This document shows, one piece after another, positions 48,700-56,695 of a stretch of DNA of 64,000 nt. The position numbers and the translations under genes were made by a program. The stretch is from contig NC_006461.1 in NCBI RefSeq assembly GCF_000091545.1, positions 805,564-869,563 on the forward strand. The letters run 5' to 3'. The stretch comes from Thermus thermophilus HB8. GTDB taxonomy: Bacteria > Deinococcota > Deinococci > Deinococcales > Thermaceae. Numbering within the stretch: position 1 is the stretch's first letter; each line of letters starts with the position of its first letter. Under the pieces are notes generated by a model. It searched no databases, was not told the origin of the DNA, and saw nothing but the letters and a program-made list of their open reading frames with translations.

Positions 48700-50142
48700 T
48701 TAGCGCTCCAGGCGCCACCTCGGGCCCTCCTTGGTGTCCTCCACGATGACGCCGAGGGCCCTTAACCTTTCCCGGATGAGGTCGCTTTTTTCGTAGTCCT
48801 TGGCCCGCCTCGCCTCTTCCCTAAGCTCCAGGAGGAGGGCGATGAGGCCCTCGAGGAGGGGCCCGGAGACCCTTTCCTCCAGGACCCTCTCGGGAAAGAG
48901 GCCGAGGATCCCTTCCCCCAAGGTGTGGAAGACCGCCTCGGCCCGGGCGAGGCTTTCCGCCTTGGCCTCGGGGAGGAGCTTGTGGAGCTCGGGGAGGAAG
49001 GCGAAGAGGGCGGCCAGGGCCTCGGGAGTGGAGAGGTCGTCCTCTATGGCCTCCATGAAGGCCTTTTCCAGGGCGTCCAGGGCCCTTTCCAGCTCGGGGG
49101 TGGTGCCGGGGGGTGCGGTCTTCTTGCGCCCCCGCACCTCCCGGTAGGCGTGGAGGAGGCGGCCATACCCCCTTTTGGCGCTTTCCAGCCCTTCCCAGGT
49201 GAAGTCCATGGGGCTCCGGTAGTGGGTCTGGAGGAGGTAGAAGCGGAGGGCCATGGGCTCGTGGGCCTCGAGGAGGTCGTGGAGGAGGACGAGGTTCCCC
49301 GTGCTCTTGGCCATCTTCTCCCCCTCCAGGAGGACGTGGTTGTGGTGCATCCAGTGCCGGGCGAAGCGGAAGCCCGCGGCCTCCGCCTGGGCGATCTCGC
49401 ACTCGTGGTGGGGAAACTGCAGGTCAATCCCCCCGGCGTGGAGGTCAAAGCCTTCCCCCAGGTACTTGAGGCTCATGGCCGTGCACTCAATGTGCCAGCC
49501 GGGGTACCCCTCCCCCCAGGGGCTCTTCCAGCGCATGATGTGCCCGGGCTCGGCCGCCTTCCAGAGGGCGAAGTCCAGGGGGTCTTCCTTCTCCTCCCGC
49601 ACCTCCACCCGGGCCCCCGCCCTGAGCTCCTCCAGGCGCTTTCCTGAGAGCTTCCCGTACTCGGGGAAGGAGCGCACCCGGAAGTAGACGCTTCCCTTCC
49701 GCTCGTAGGCCACCCCCCGCGCAAGAAGCCTTTCCGTGAGCTCCAGCATCTCCGGGATGTGGCCTGAAGCCCTCGGGGCGATGGAGGGCCTGAGGACGTT
49801 CAGGGCCTGCATGGCGTCAAAGTAGCTCCAGGTGTACTTCTCGGCCACCTCCATGGGCTCAAGCCGTTCCAGCTTGGCCCGCCTCACGATCTTGTCCTCG
49901 CCCTCGTCGGCGTCGTCGGTGAGGTGGCCCACGTCGGTGATGTTGGAGACGAAGCGCACCTTGTAGCCCTTGTGGAGGAGGTAGCGCCTCAGGACGTCGT
50001 AGACCACGGGACCCCGGGCGTGGCCCAGGTGGGGGTCGGCGTAGACCGTGGGGCCGCAGACGTAGATCCCCACGTGGCCGGGGACCGCGGGCTCAAAGGG
50101 CACTTTGCGGCGCGCCAGGGTGTCGTAGATGACCAGGCCCAT
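48700..50142 (-). CDS. cysS: Cysteinyl-tRNA synthetase
   Basis: 480 aa from ATG 50142. Class I features: [15 protein letters not shown] (HIGH-type, with the first zinc Cys), [15 protein letters not shown] carrying further zinc ligands, and KMAKSTGNL (KMSKS). The C-terminal helical domain ends with [23 protein letters not shown]. Perfect TATAAT (50149-50154 minus) ends 6 nt before ATG: a leaderless transcript. Diverges from hslO with 36 bp between. Confidence 0.96.
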   Translation of the reverse strand: MGLVIYDTLARRKVPFEPAVPGHVGIYVCGPTVYADPHLGHARGPVVYDVLRRYLLHKGYKVRFVSNITDVGHLTDDADEGEDKIVRRAKLERLEPMEVAEKYTWSYFDAMQALNVLRPSIAPRASGHIPEMLELTERLLARGVAYERKGSVYFRVRSFPEYGKLSGKRLEELRAGARVEVREEKEDPLDFALWKAAEPGHIMRWKSPWGEGYPGWHIECTAMSLKYLGEGFDLHAGGIDLQFPHHECEIAQAEAAGFRFARHWMHHNHVLLEGEKMAKSTGNLVLLHDLLEAHEPMALRFYLLQTHYRSPMDFTWEGLESAKRGYGRLLHAYREVRGRKKTAPPGTTPELERALDALEKAFMEAIEDDLSTPEALAALFAFLPELHKLLPEAKAESLARAEAVFHTLGEGILGLFPERVLEERVSGPLLEGLIALLLELREEARRAKDYEKSDLIRERLRALGVIVEDTKEGPRWRLER

Positions 50143-50178
50143 AGGGCGATTATAGGGCCCGTGGCATAATGGCGGGGT
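50143..50178. promoter_or_regulatory. Divergent leaderless promoters cysS / hslO
   Basis: Minus: TATAAT (50149-50154), 6 nt, ATG 50142 of cysS. Plus: CATAAT (50165-50170), 8 nt, ATG 50179 of hslO. The boxes do not overlap but are only 10 bp apart, so the polymerases would compete for the same DNA. Confidence 0.6.
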
Positions 50179-51204
50179 ATGGGACGGATCCTTAGGGGCC
50201 TGGCCGGGGAGGGGGATCTGAGGGTGGTGGCCGCCGAGACCACGGACGTGGTGGAGGAGGCGCGGCTGCGCCACGGCCTTTCCCCCACGGCCACGGCCGC
50301 CCTTGGCCGCGCCATGACCGGGGCCCTCCTTTTGGCCCAGCTCCTCCTCAAGACCCCCAAGGAGCGGATCACCCTCCGCGTGGAGGGGACGGGGCCCTTG
50401 GGGGGGCTTGTGGTAGAGGCGGACGCCTTTGGGCACGTGCGGGGCTACGTGAAGAACCCCAGGGCCGAGGTCCCCTTGAGGGAGGACGGGAAGCTCAACG
50501 TGGGGGAGCTTGTGGGAGCCGGGGCGCTTCGGGTGGACCGGAGCCTGCCGAGCGGGGAGGTCTATACGAGCACCGTCCCCCTGGTCTCGGGGGAGATCGC
50601 CGAGGACCTCGCCCACTACCTCTGGCAGTCGGAGCAGATCCCTTCCGCCGTCCTCCTCGGCGTGCGGGTCAAGGGAGAAGGGGAGGTGGAGGTGGCGGGG
50701 GGCGTGGCCGTCCAGGTGATGCCCGGGGCCAGGGAAGAGGTTTTGGACCGCCTCGAGGCCAACCTGAAGGACCTCCCCGGCCTCACCCCCCTCCTTCGGG
50801 AGCGGGGCCTGGAGGGGGCTTTGGAGGCCCTTCTTGCGGGCCTGGGCTTTGAGCGCACCGACCTCCGCGCCCTGGGCTACTTCCAGAACGAGATCCCCGC
50901 CCGCTTCCGCTGCCGCTGCAACCGGGAGAAGGCCCTGGAGGCCCTGGTCTTCTTCACTCCGGAGGAGCGGGAGGACATGATCGTGAAGGACGGCGGGGCG
51001 GAGGTGGTCTGCCACTGGTGCGGGGAGGTCTACCGCTTCTCCCCGGAGGAGGTCCGCTCCCTGGTGGCCGAGGTGCGCTGCCCCGACTGCGGGACGCTTT
51101 GGCTCTACCCCAAGGGGGACGGCACCCTCGCCCGCATTGAGGGGGAGACCTGCCGCTGCGGCCGCAAGGTGGAGCTTCCCTCGGAGACCCGCCCCCAGGC
51201 TTGA
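50179..51204 (+). CDS. hslO: Redox-regulated chaperone Hsp33, with an extra C-terminal Cys4 motif
   Basis: 341 aa, about 45-50 longer than typical Hsp33. The core (residues 1-240) is normal, with ALGRAMTGALLLAQLL and the substrate-binding linker. The redox zinc switch has CRC (245-247) and CHWC (278-281). After it come CPDC (301-304) and CRC (325-327), a second CxxC/CxC set that could hold another zinc. Hsp33 is activated by oxidants, which release zinc and unfold the linker. A leaderless start at ATG 50179 is expected. A hairpin follows the gene. Confidence 0.92.
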   Translation: MGRILRGLAGEGDLRVVAAETTDVVEEARLRHGLSPTATAALGRAMTGALLLAQLLLKTPKERITLRVEGTGPLGGLVVEADAFGHVRGYVKNPRAEVPLREDGKLNVGELVGAGALRVDRSLPSGEVYTSTVPLVSGEIAEDLAHYLWQSEQIPSAVLLGVRVKGEGEVEVAGGVAVQVMPGAREEVLDRLEANLKDLPGLTPLLRERGLEGALEALLAGLGFERTDLRALGYFQNEIPARFRCRCNREKALEALVFFTPEEREDMIVKDGGAEVVCHWCGEVYRFSPEEVRSLVAEVRCPDCGTLWLYPKGDGTLARIEGETCRCGRKVELPSETRPQA

Positions 51205-51207
51205 CCA

Positions 51208-51235
51208 CCCCATGCTGGCTTAGACCAGCATGGGG
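51208..51235 (+). terminator. Hairpin after hslO
   Basis: CCCCATGCTGG (51208-51218), loop CTTAGA, CCAGCATGGGG (51225-51235). Same arms as the hairpin at 22578-22605 with another loop. Confidence 0.65.
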
Positions 51236-51282
51236 GCCCCAGAGGAGGGTCCGGGGGCCGAGGAAGCGGGTAAACTAGGAGC

Positions 51283-51696
51283 ATGTTCAAGACCATCCTC
51301 CTGGCCTACGACGGCTCGGAGCACGCGAGGCGGGCGGCGGAGGTGGCCAAGGCCGAGGCGGAGGCCCACGGGGCGAGGCTCATCGTGGTCCACGCCTACG
51401 AGCCCGTGCCCGACTACCTGGGGGAGCCCTTCTTTGAGGAGGCCCTGAGGCGCCGCCTGGAACGGGCGGAGGGGGTCCTCGAGGAGGCCCGGGCCCTCAC
51501 CGGCGTCCCCAAGGAAGACGCCCTCCTCCTGGAGGGGGTGCCTGCCGAGGCCATCCTCCAGGCGGCCCGGGCGGAGAAGGCCGACCTCATCGTCATGGGC
51601 ACCCGGGGGCTTGGGGCTTTGGGGAGCCTCTTCCTGGGAAGCCAGAGCCAACGGGTGGTGGCCGAGGCCCCCTGCCCCGTCCTCCTCGTCCGGTAG
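51283..51696 (+). CDS. Universal stress protein, UspA family
   Basis: 137 aa single Usp domain: FKTILLAYDGSEHARRAAEVAKAEAEAHGARLIVVHAY and the ATP-binding signature IVMGTRGLGALGSLFLGSQSQRVVAEAPCPVLLV (G-2x-G-9x-GS-type), so it likely binds ATP. ATG 51283 is 6 nt after TAAACT (51271-51276), a leaderless layout, with AGGAG also present. The promoter of the next unit begins right at its stop codon. Confidence 0.93.
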   Translation: MFKTILLAYDGSEHARRAAEVAKAEAEAHGARLIVVHAYEPVPDYLGEPFFEEALRRRLERAEGVLEEARALTGVPKEDALLLEGVPAEAILQAARAEKADLIVMGTRGLGALGSLFLGSQSQRVVAEAPCPVLLVR

Positions 51697-51725
51697 TTGC
51701 AGGGGGGACGGCTCCTTGTTATAAA
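51697..51725 (+). promoter_or_regulatory. Promoter of the riboswitch-peptidase unit
   Basis: TTGCAG (51697-51702), 17-bp spacer, TATAAA (51720-51725). The start site would lie near 51732, just at the first base of the riboswitch P1 helix. Confidence 0.7.
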
Positions 51726-51732
51726 GTGAGTT

Positions 51733-51864
51733 CCGGGGAGTAGCCGCCCCGAAAGCGGGGCCAGCCGATCGTCAGGACGGGAGGCATCCCCGGTCGGCTG
51801 GGGCGCCTTTAGGCGCATGGCGAGACCACCGTTTGGGTGGCCTCGTCTCTCTGCTACTCCCCGG
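51733..51864 (+). ncRNA. yybP-ykoY (Mn2+-sensing) riboswitch
   Basis: CCGGGGAGTAG (51733-51743) pairs perfectly with CTACTCCCCGG (51854-51864) as P1. Inside are the GCCCCG/CGGGGC hairpin (51746-51761), the CAGCCGA/TCGGCTG helix (51762-51768/51794-51800) enclosing the conserved CGTCA (51770-51774), a GCGCC-TTTA-GGCGC hairpin (51803-51816) and the conserved GCGAGACC (51820-51827). GGGGAGTAG, CGTCA and GCRAGACC are the sequence signatures of the Mn2+ riboswitch class. The 3' P1 strand ends 2 nt before the GGAGGGAG Shine-Dalgarno of the next gene, suggesting translational or combined control. Confidence 0.82.
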
Positions 51865-51876
51865 AAGGAGGGAGCC

Positions 51877-52563
51877 ATGGACACGCTCGCGTTCTTGCTC
51901 ATGATCCTGGTCTTCGTGGCCAGCCTGGCCATCCAAGGGGGTCTGCAGGCCACCTTTGCCCGCTACAGCCGGGTGGCGAACAGCCGGGGGCTTACGGGGG
52001 CCGAGGTGGCCCGGGCGATCCTGGACGCCCACGGCCTCACCCACGTCCGGGTGGAGCCCGTGCCCGGAGCCCTCACGGACCACTACGACCCCCAGGCCAA
52101 GGCCGTGCGGCTTTCCGAGCCCAACTACGCCTCGCCCAGCCTCGCCGCCTTGGCCGTGGCCGCCCACGAGGTGGGGCACGCGGTGCAGGACGCCCGGGGC
52201 TACGCCTGGCTTAGGGTGCGGGCGAGCCTGCTCCCTGCGGCGAGCCTGGGGAGCAACCTGGGGCCCATCCTGGTCCTCGCCGGCCTCTTCCTCGGGGCCT
52301 TGGGCCTCGCCAAGCTCGGCCTCTACCTGTACCTGGCGGTGGCCCTCTTCCAGCTCATCACCCTGCCCGTGGAGTTTGACGCTTCCAAGAGGGCCCTGGA
52401 GTTCCTAAGGCGCATGGGCTTCCTCAGGCCGGAGGAGATGCGCCCGGCCCGGCAGGTCCTCACCTGGGCCGCCCTCACCTACGTGGCCGCCTTGGCGGGT
52501 TCCTTGGCCACGATCCTCTACTACGCGAGCCTCCTGGGCCTCTTCGGCCGGAGGGAGGAGTAG
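51877..52563 (+). CDS. Membrane zinc metallopeptidase, YugP family (COG2738)
   Basis: 228 aa from ATG 51877 (longer in-frame starts lie inside the riboswitch). N-terminal membrane helix, a conserved block RVANSRGLTGAEVARAILDAHGL, the zinc motif AVAAHEVGHAVQ (HExGH) and two to three C-terminal membrane helices with LPVEFDASKRALEFL, all typical of YugP-like neutral zinc peptidases. Biological substrate unknown. Placement behind a Mn2+ riboswitch suggests a role in metal stress or quality control of membrane proteins. Followed directly by the zinc-ribbon gene. Confidence 0.9.
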   Translation: MDTLAFLLMILVFVASLAIQGGLQATFARYSRVANSRGLTGAEVARAILDAHGLTHVRVEPVPGALTDHYDPQAKAVRLSEPNYASPSLAALAVAAHEVGHAVQDARGYAWLRVRASLLPAASLGSNLGPILVLAGLFLGALGLAKLGLYLYLAVALFQLITLPVEFDASKRALEFLRRMGFLRPEEMRPARQVLTWAALTYVAALAGSLATILYYASLLGLFGRREE

Positions 52564-52812
52564 ATGCCCCTGCTTCTTTGCCCCAACTGCCAGGTGGGCA
52601 TGCGGGAGGTGGAGCGGCGCGGTGTCCTGATAGACGTCTGCCCCCAGTGCGGCGGGGTGTGGCTGGACAAGGGGGAGCTGGAAAAGCTTTTGGCCGAGGC
52701 CGAGGAGGTGGAGCGCCGCTACGAGGAGGAGCTGGAGGGCTTCTACCGCAAGGAGGGCAAGCCCTACAAGAGGAAAAAAGGCTTCATGAAGCTCTTTGAC
52801 CTGTTTGACTGA
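52564..52812 (+). CDS. TFIIB-type zinc-ribbon small protein
   Basis: 82 aa. N-terminal CPNCQVGM and [19 protein letters not shown] form the two CxxC knuckles of the zf-TFIIB (COG3809) family, followed by a charged helical tail ([20 protein letters not shown]) and basic end. Function unknown. It begins at the base after the peptidase stop, so it is co-translated and shares the riboswitch. The unit ends at a bidirectional hairpin. Confidence 0.88.
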   Translation: MPLLLCPNCQVGMREVERRGVLIDVCPQCGGVWLDKGELEKLLAEAEEVERRYEEELEGFYRKEGKPYKRKKGFMKLFDLFD

Positions 52813-52825
52813 GGGATTGGGATGG

Positions 52826-52852
52826 CCGCCCCCCGGAAGCTCCGGGGGGCGG
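52826..52852. terminator. Bidirectional GC hairpin
   Basis: CCGCCCCCCGG (52826-52836), loop AAGCT, CCGGGGGGCGG (52842-52852), between the convergent zinc-ribbon and MazG-like genes. Confidence 0.7.
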
Positions 52853-52858
52853 TTCGCA

Positions 52859-53185
52859 TTAGCGGTCGTCCCCGTCCCCTCCCAGCCTGCCCCGTTCCTT
52901 GCGGGAGCGGAGCTTCGCCAGGTTGGCCTGGGCCACGGCCTCGAGGCTTTCCCCCAGGTCCGTGGCCACCTGGGCCACGTACCAGAGCACGTCCCCGAGC
53001 TCGGCGAGAATGGCCTCCCGCGCCTCCTCGCTGAGGCGCCCCCCGTGGTCGCGCAGGACCTTCTTCACCTTGTTGGCGAGCTCCCCGGCCTCCCCCGCGA
53101 GGCCCAGGGCGGGGTAGACCAGGCGGTAGGCCTCGGGGTAGAGGGCGGTCTTCTGGGCTTCCTTTTGGTACTCCTCAAAGGTCAT
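52859..53185 (-). CDS. MazG-like nucleotide pyrophosphohydrolase
   Basis: 108 aa all-alpha NTP-PPase. The metal-binding E-x2-E / E-x2-D pattern is seen in LGLAGEAGELANKVKK and ILAELGDVLWYVAQVA. It is a single domain, like MazG-like house-cleaning proteins that hydrolyse non-canonical NTPs; exact substrate unknown. ATG 53185 overlaps the smc stop by 11 bp, placing it last in the bioY-smc operon. C-terminal tail is Arg/Gly/Asp-rich. Confidence 0.88.
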   Translation of the reverse strand: MTFEEYQKEAQKTALYPEAYRLVYPALGLAGEAGELANKVKKVLRDHGGRLSEEAREAILAELGDVLWYVAQVATDLGESLEAVAQANLAKLRSRKERGRLGGDGDDR

Positions 53186-56100
53186 GGACCACCTCCTTGC
53201 GGATGGCGTAGACCCGGCTCACCCCCTCCTCGCTGGTGACGCCGTAGAGGGCGTGGCAGGCCTCCATGGTCCGCTTCTGGTGGGTCACCAGGAGGAACTG
53301 GCGCCCCGAGCGCAAAAAGCGCGTGAAGCGCAGGAGGTTCGCCTCGTCCAAGGCGGCGTCCACTTCGTCCAGGACGGCGATGGGAAGCCCGCCTTGGAGT
53401 TCCCCCAGGGCGAAGAGGAAGGCCAGGGCCCCGAGGGTCTTCTCCCCCAGGGAGAGGAGGCGGAGGTCCTGGGTGCGCTTCCCCGCTGGGGTGACCACGA
53501 GGCCCAGCCCCCGCGCCGTCCGGCGCACCTCCGCCCGCCCGCCGAGCAGGGCCTCCCCGTAGCGGCGGAAGGCCTCCTGGAAGCGGGCGAAGGCCTCCTC
53601 CAAGCGCTTCTGGTGCTCGGCCTCCACCCCTTTGGCCTCGGCCTCGAGGCGGAGAAGGGCTTCCACGGCCTCGTCCAGCTCCCGCTGGCGCGCCTTAAGC
53701 TTTTCCTCGGCCTCGGCCAGGGCCCTTTCCGCCAGGGCGTTCACCGGGCCCAGGGCCTCTAGCTCCGCCTCCGCTTGGGCGAGGCGGGCCTGGAGGGCGC
53801 GTGGGGTTCCTTCCAGGCGGGGAAGCTCGGGGAGCTCGGCGAGCTCCCGCTCCACCTCTTCCCAGGCCGCCTCCCGCCGGGCCAGGGTGAGGCGGAGGTG
53901 CTCCCGCTCGGCGAGGAGGTGGTTTTGCCGGGTGAGGAGCCGGGTCTCCTCCTCCGCCAGGGCCTTGAGGGCCTGCCGGAGCTTCCGCGCCCCTTCCTCC
54001 AGGGACCGGGCCCTTTCCGCCAGGGGGCGGGTGGCCTCTAAGGCCTTCTCCAGCTCCGCAAGCCGGGCCCGGACCCGCGCCGCCTCCTCCTGAAGCCTTT
54101 CCCACTCCTCCCAGGCCCGCTTCCTTTCCAAGAAGCGGGCGTGGGCCTCCGCCTGCTGGAGGAGGGCCTCGAGGCGGGCCGCCTCCTCGCGGAGGGCCTC
54201 GAGGCCCTGAGCCTCGTGCGCCTCCGGCGGCTCCGGGGGCTTGGGCTCGGGGGGGAGGGGCCTTTCCAGCCGGGCCCGGAGGGAGAGGAGCCGGGCCTTG
54301 GCCTCCTCCAGGGCCCTGGGGTGGGGGAAGGCGGAGAGCCGTTCCCTTAGGGCCTGGGCCTCCCGGGCGAGGGCCCTTTCCTCCGTCTCCGCCTCGTCAA
54401 GCCGCCGCCTTAGGGAGAGGGCCTCCCCCCCGGCGCGGACCCTCCCCCCGGTGATGGCCCCCGTGCGCTCCACCACCTCCCCCTCCAGGGTCACGAGGCG
54501 TTCCCCTCCCCCTGCCCTCAGGTAGGCGAGGGCCCGGTCCAGGTCCTGGAAGACCAGGGTGTCCCCGAAGAGGACGCCGAGCACCGCCTCCTCCGGCAGG
54601 CCGGGAAGGCGCAGGCGGGCCAGGGCGCGGGCGGGGCCCAAGAGGCCGGGGAAGGGCTTGGGCTCGGGGAGGGGGCGGGGGCGGAGGAGGGTGAGGGGGA
54701 GGAAGGTGGCCCGCCCCCCCACCCGCTTCAGGTGGGCGATGGCCCTCTTGGCCGCCTCCTCGTCCTCCACCAGAACCCACTGGAGCCTGGGGCCGAGGGC
54801 CGCTTCCAGGGCTTGCTCCAGCCCGGGCTCGGGGCGGAGGAGGTCGGCCACCACGCCGAGCACCCCCGAAAGGCCCCGGACCCGCCTCGGCCCCTCGTGG
54901 AGGTCGGCCCCGCTTTCCACCAGGCGGTGGAGGCGCTCCCGCTCTTTGGCCACGCCTTTTCGCTGGGCCTCCACCTCCTTGAGCCTCGCCTCCAGCCCCT
55001 CCCGCTCCCGAAGCCTCGCGGCGAGCCGGGCCACCTCCTCTTCCAGGGCCTCCACCTCGGGCCTTAGGGCCTCCCGCTCCCTGAGGGCCTCGAGGCGGGC
55101 GGCGAGCCTTTCCTCGTACCGGGCCCGCTCGGCCTCGTATCGGCGGCGCGCTTCCTCCGTCCTTTGGACCTCGGCCTCTTTGCGCCGGATCTCCTCCCTG
55201 AGGCTGCGGAGCCTGGCCCTCAGGGCCTCGGGGGCTTCTTCCGGCCTTGGGGGCTCGGGGCCGGGTTCGGGAGGAGGGGGCCGGTCCAGGGCCTGGAGGA
55301 CGCGGCGCAAGGACCCGGCCTCCCCCATAAGCCCCTCCCGCTCCTTGAGGGCGAGGTGGGCCTCCTCCAGGGCGTGGCGGAGCCCTTCCTCCTCGGCGAG
55401 GAGGCCCCGCTTGCGGGAGAGGAGGGCCTCCATGGCCTCCTGGAGCCCTTGGAGCTCGGCCTCCAGCGCCTTAAGGCGGGACCGGATCCCCTGGGCTTCC
55501 TCCGCCAGCGCCTCCTTCCGGGCGAGGAGGAGGCTCCGCTTGAGCCTGAGCCTAAGCAGGCTCAGCTCCCGGGCCCTTTTCGCCCGGTCGGCCTCCCGCG
55601 CCAGGGCCTCCACCTCCTCCTTCAGGGCCTTTAGGGCCTTTTCCCGCTCCTCCACCAGGGCCGCCGCCTGGGCCAGGCGCTCCTCGGTGAGGCGGACGGC
55701 CTCGGCCACGGGCCTGAGCCCCGCCGCCTCCTCCAGGTGGGCGAGGAGCTGGGCCTCGGGGGACTCCAGCACCGCGCCCACCTCCCCCTGGCCCACCACG
55801 GCGTACCCGCCCCGGCCGAGCCCGGTGCCCGCGAGGTGGAGGGCGAGGGCCTTGGCGCTCGTGGGGCGGCCGTTCACCCGGAGCTGGCTTCGGTCCCCCT
55901 CAATGCGCCGCTCCACCACCAGGCGCTCCCGGCCCCGGGAGAGCTCCAGGCGCACCTCGGCCACGCCCTGGGGGGGACGGGTCTTGGCGCCGTGGAAGAG
56001 AAGGGCCTTGAGCTCCTCCCCCCTCAGGTCCTGGGCGCGGCTTCCGGTGACGAAGCGGATGGCCTCCACCAGGTTGCTCTTCCCGGAGCCGTTGGGGCCG

Positions 56101-56201
56101 ATGATCCCCGTGACGGGGTCGGGGAAGTCCAGGAGGGTCCGGTCGGCGAAGGACTTAAACCCCTGGAGGACGAGGCGGTCCAGGCGCCAGGTCTCGCTCA
56201 T
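53175..56201 (-). CDS. smc: Chromosome segregation protein SMC
   Basis: 1008 aa, shorter than B. subtilis SMC (about 1,190) through shorter coiled coils. Walker A GPNGSGKS at residues 35-42; two long Glu/Arg/Leu coiled coils; hinge in the middle (LSGVLGVVADLLRPEPGLEQALEAALG); ABC signature LLSLGEKTLGALAF, where the usual LSGGE reads LSLGE; Walker B LPIAVLDEVDAALDEAN. Condenses and resolves sister chromosomes. scpA and scpB are not nearby. ATG 56201 overlaps the GerMN gene stop (ATGA). Confidence 0.96.
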   Translation of the reverse strand: MSETWRLDRLVLQGFKSFADRTLLDFPDPVTGIIGPNGSGKSNLVEAIRFVTGSRAQDLRGEELKALLFHGAKTRPPQGVAEVRLELSRGRERLVVERRIEGDRSQLRVNGRPTSAKALALHLAGTGLGRGGYAVVGQGEVGAVLESPEAQLLAHLEEAAGLRPVAEAVRLTEERLAQAAALVEEREKALKALKEEVEALAREADRAKRARELSLLRLRLKRSLLLARKEALAEEAQGIRSRLKALEAELQGLQEAMEALLSRKRGLLAEEEGLRHALEEAHLALKEREGLMGEAGSLRRVLQALDRPPPPEPGPEPPRPEEAPEALRARLRSLREEIRRKEAEVQRTEEARRRYEAERARYEERLAARLEALREREALRPEVEALEEEVARLAARLREREGLEARLKEVEAQRKGVAKERERLHRLVESGADLHEGPRRVRGLSGVLGVVADLLRPEPGLEQALEAALGPRLQWVLVEDEEAAKRAIAHLKRVGGRATFLPLTLLRPRPLPEPKPFPGLLGPARALARLRLPGLPEEAVLGVLFGDTLVFQDLDRALAYLRAGGGERLVTLEGEVVERTGAITGGRVRAGGEALSLRRRLDEAETEERALAREAQALRERLSAFPHPRALEEAKARLLSLRARLERPLPPEPKPPEPPEAHEAQGLEALREEAARLEALLQQAEAHARFLERKRAWEEWERLQEEAARVRARLAELEKALEATRPLAERARSLEEGARKLRQALKALAEEETRLLTRQNHLLAEREHLRLTLARREAAWEEVERELAELPELPRLEGTPRALQARLAQAEAELEALGPVNALAERALAEAEEKLKARQRELDEAVEALLRLEAEAKGVEAEHQKRLEEAFARFQEAFRRYGEALLGGRAEVRRTARGLGLVVTPAGKRTQDLRLLSLGEKTLGALAFLFALGELQGGLPIAVLDEVDAALDEANLLRFTRFLRSGRQFLLVTHQKRTMEACHALYGVTSEEGVSRVYAIRKEVVHDL

Positions 56202-56695
56202 GGCAGGCGTACGGGGACTTCCAGGTCCAGGTGGGCGAGGCCGGGGCTCGGCTGTCCTTCCACCAGAAAGCGCACCTCGCTGCCCTCGGGGAAGGTGGCG
56301 AGGAGGGTGTAGGCGAGGCTGTAGAGGCGGTAGACCTCCCCTTCGGCGTCCAGCCCCCGGACGAAGTCCTCGGGCAGGTCCACCACGAGGCGCCCCTCCG
56401 CCGCGAAGAGGCCCAGGGGGGTGGGGCTTCCCGTGGCCTGGGCCCAGGCGAGGAGGGCCTTCTCGTAGGGGTTTTCCCCCAGGCCCACCTCGAGGACCAC
56501 GGGCTCCCGGAGGAAGCCCCGGGGCGGGTCGGGGCGGTAGAGGTTCAGGGTGAGCTTCTCCTCCCGCGCGGCCTCGTCCGCGGGCAGGGGCAGGGCCTTG
56601 GGGGGGTTGGGGACGGGGCTTTGCCAGTAGACGAAAAGCCCCAGGGCGAAGACGAGAAGGCCGAGGAGGTTGTAGACGCTCAGGTACTTCCTCAC
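56198..56695 (-). CDS. Membrane-anchored GerMN-domain protein
   Basis: 165 aa. One N-terminal membrane helix (YLSVYNLLGLLVFALGLFVYW), then a linker and a GerMN domain from about residue 50 (LTLNLYRPD, KALLAWAQATGSP, GRLVVDLPEDFVRGLDAEGEVYRLYSLAYTLLATFPEGSEVRFLVEGQ). GerMN occurs in spore-germination proteins and also in envelope proteins of non-sporulating bacteria. It directly follows the amidase gene (ATGA overlap), so a cell-wall role is likely. Confidence 0.85.
   Translation of the reverse strand: MRKYLSVYNLLGLLVFALGLFVYWQSPVPNPPKALPLPADEAAREEKLTLNLYRPDPPRGFLREPVVLEVGLGENPYEKALLAWAQATGSPTPLGLFAAEGRLVVDLPEDFVRGLDAEGEVYRLYSLAYTLLATFPEGSEVRFLVEGQPSPGLAHLDLEVPVRLP

Noticed and set aside
48700..51213. 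Extension of cysS by about 350 codons upstream
   Set aside because: It would cover hslO on the other strand; the CysRS start MGLVIYD at 50142 has a perfect leaderless -10.
54559..56553. 664-codon Arg/Ser/Ala-rich plus-strand frame opposite smc
   Set aside because: Mirror of the smc coiled-coil codons; no real protein has this composition.
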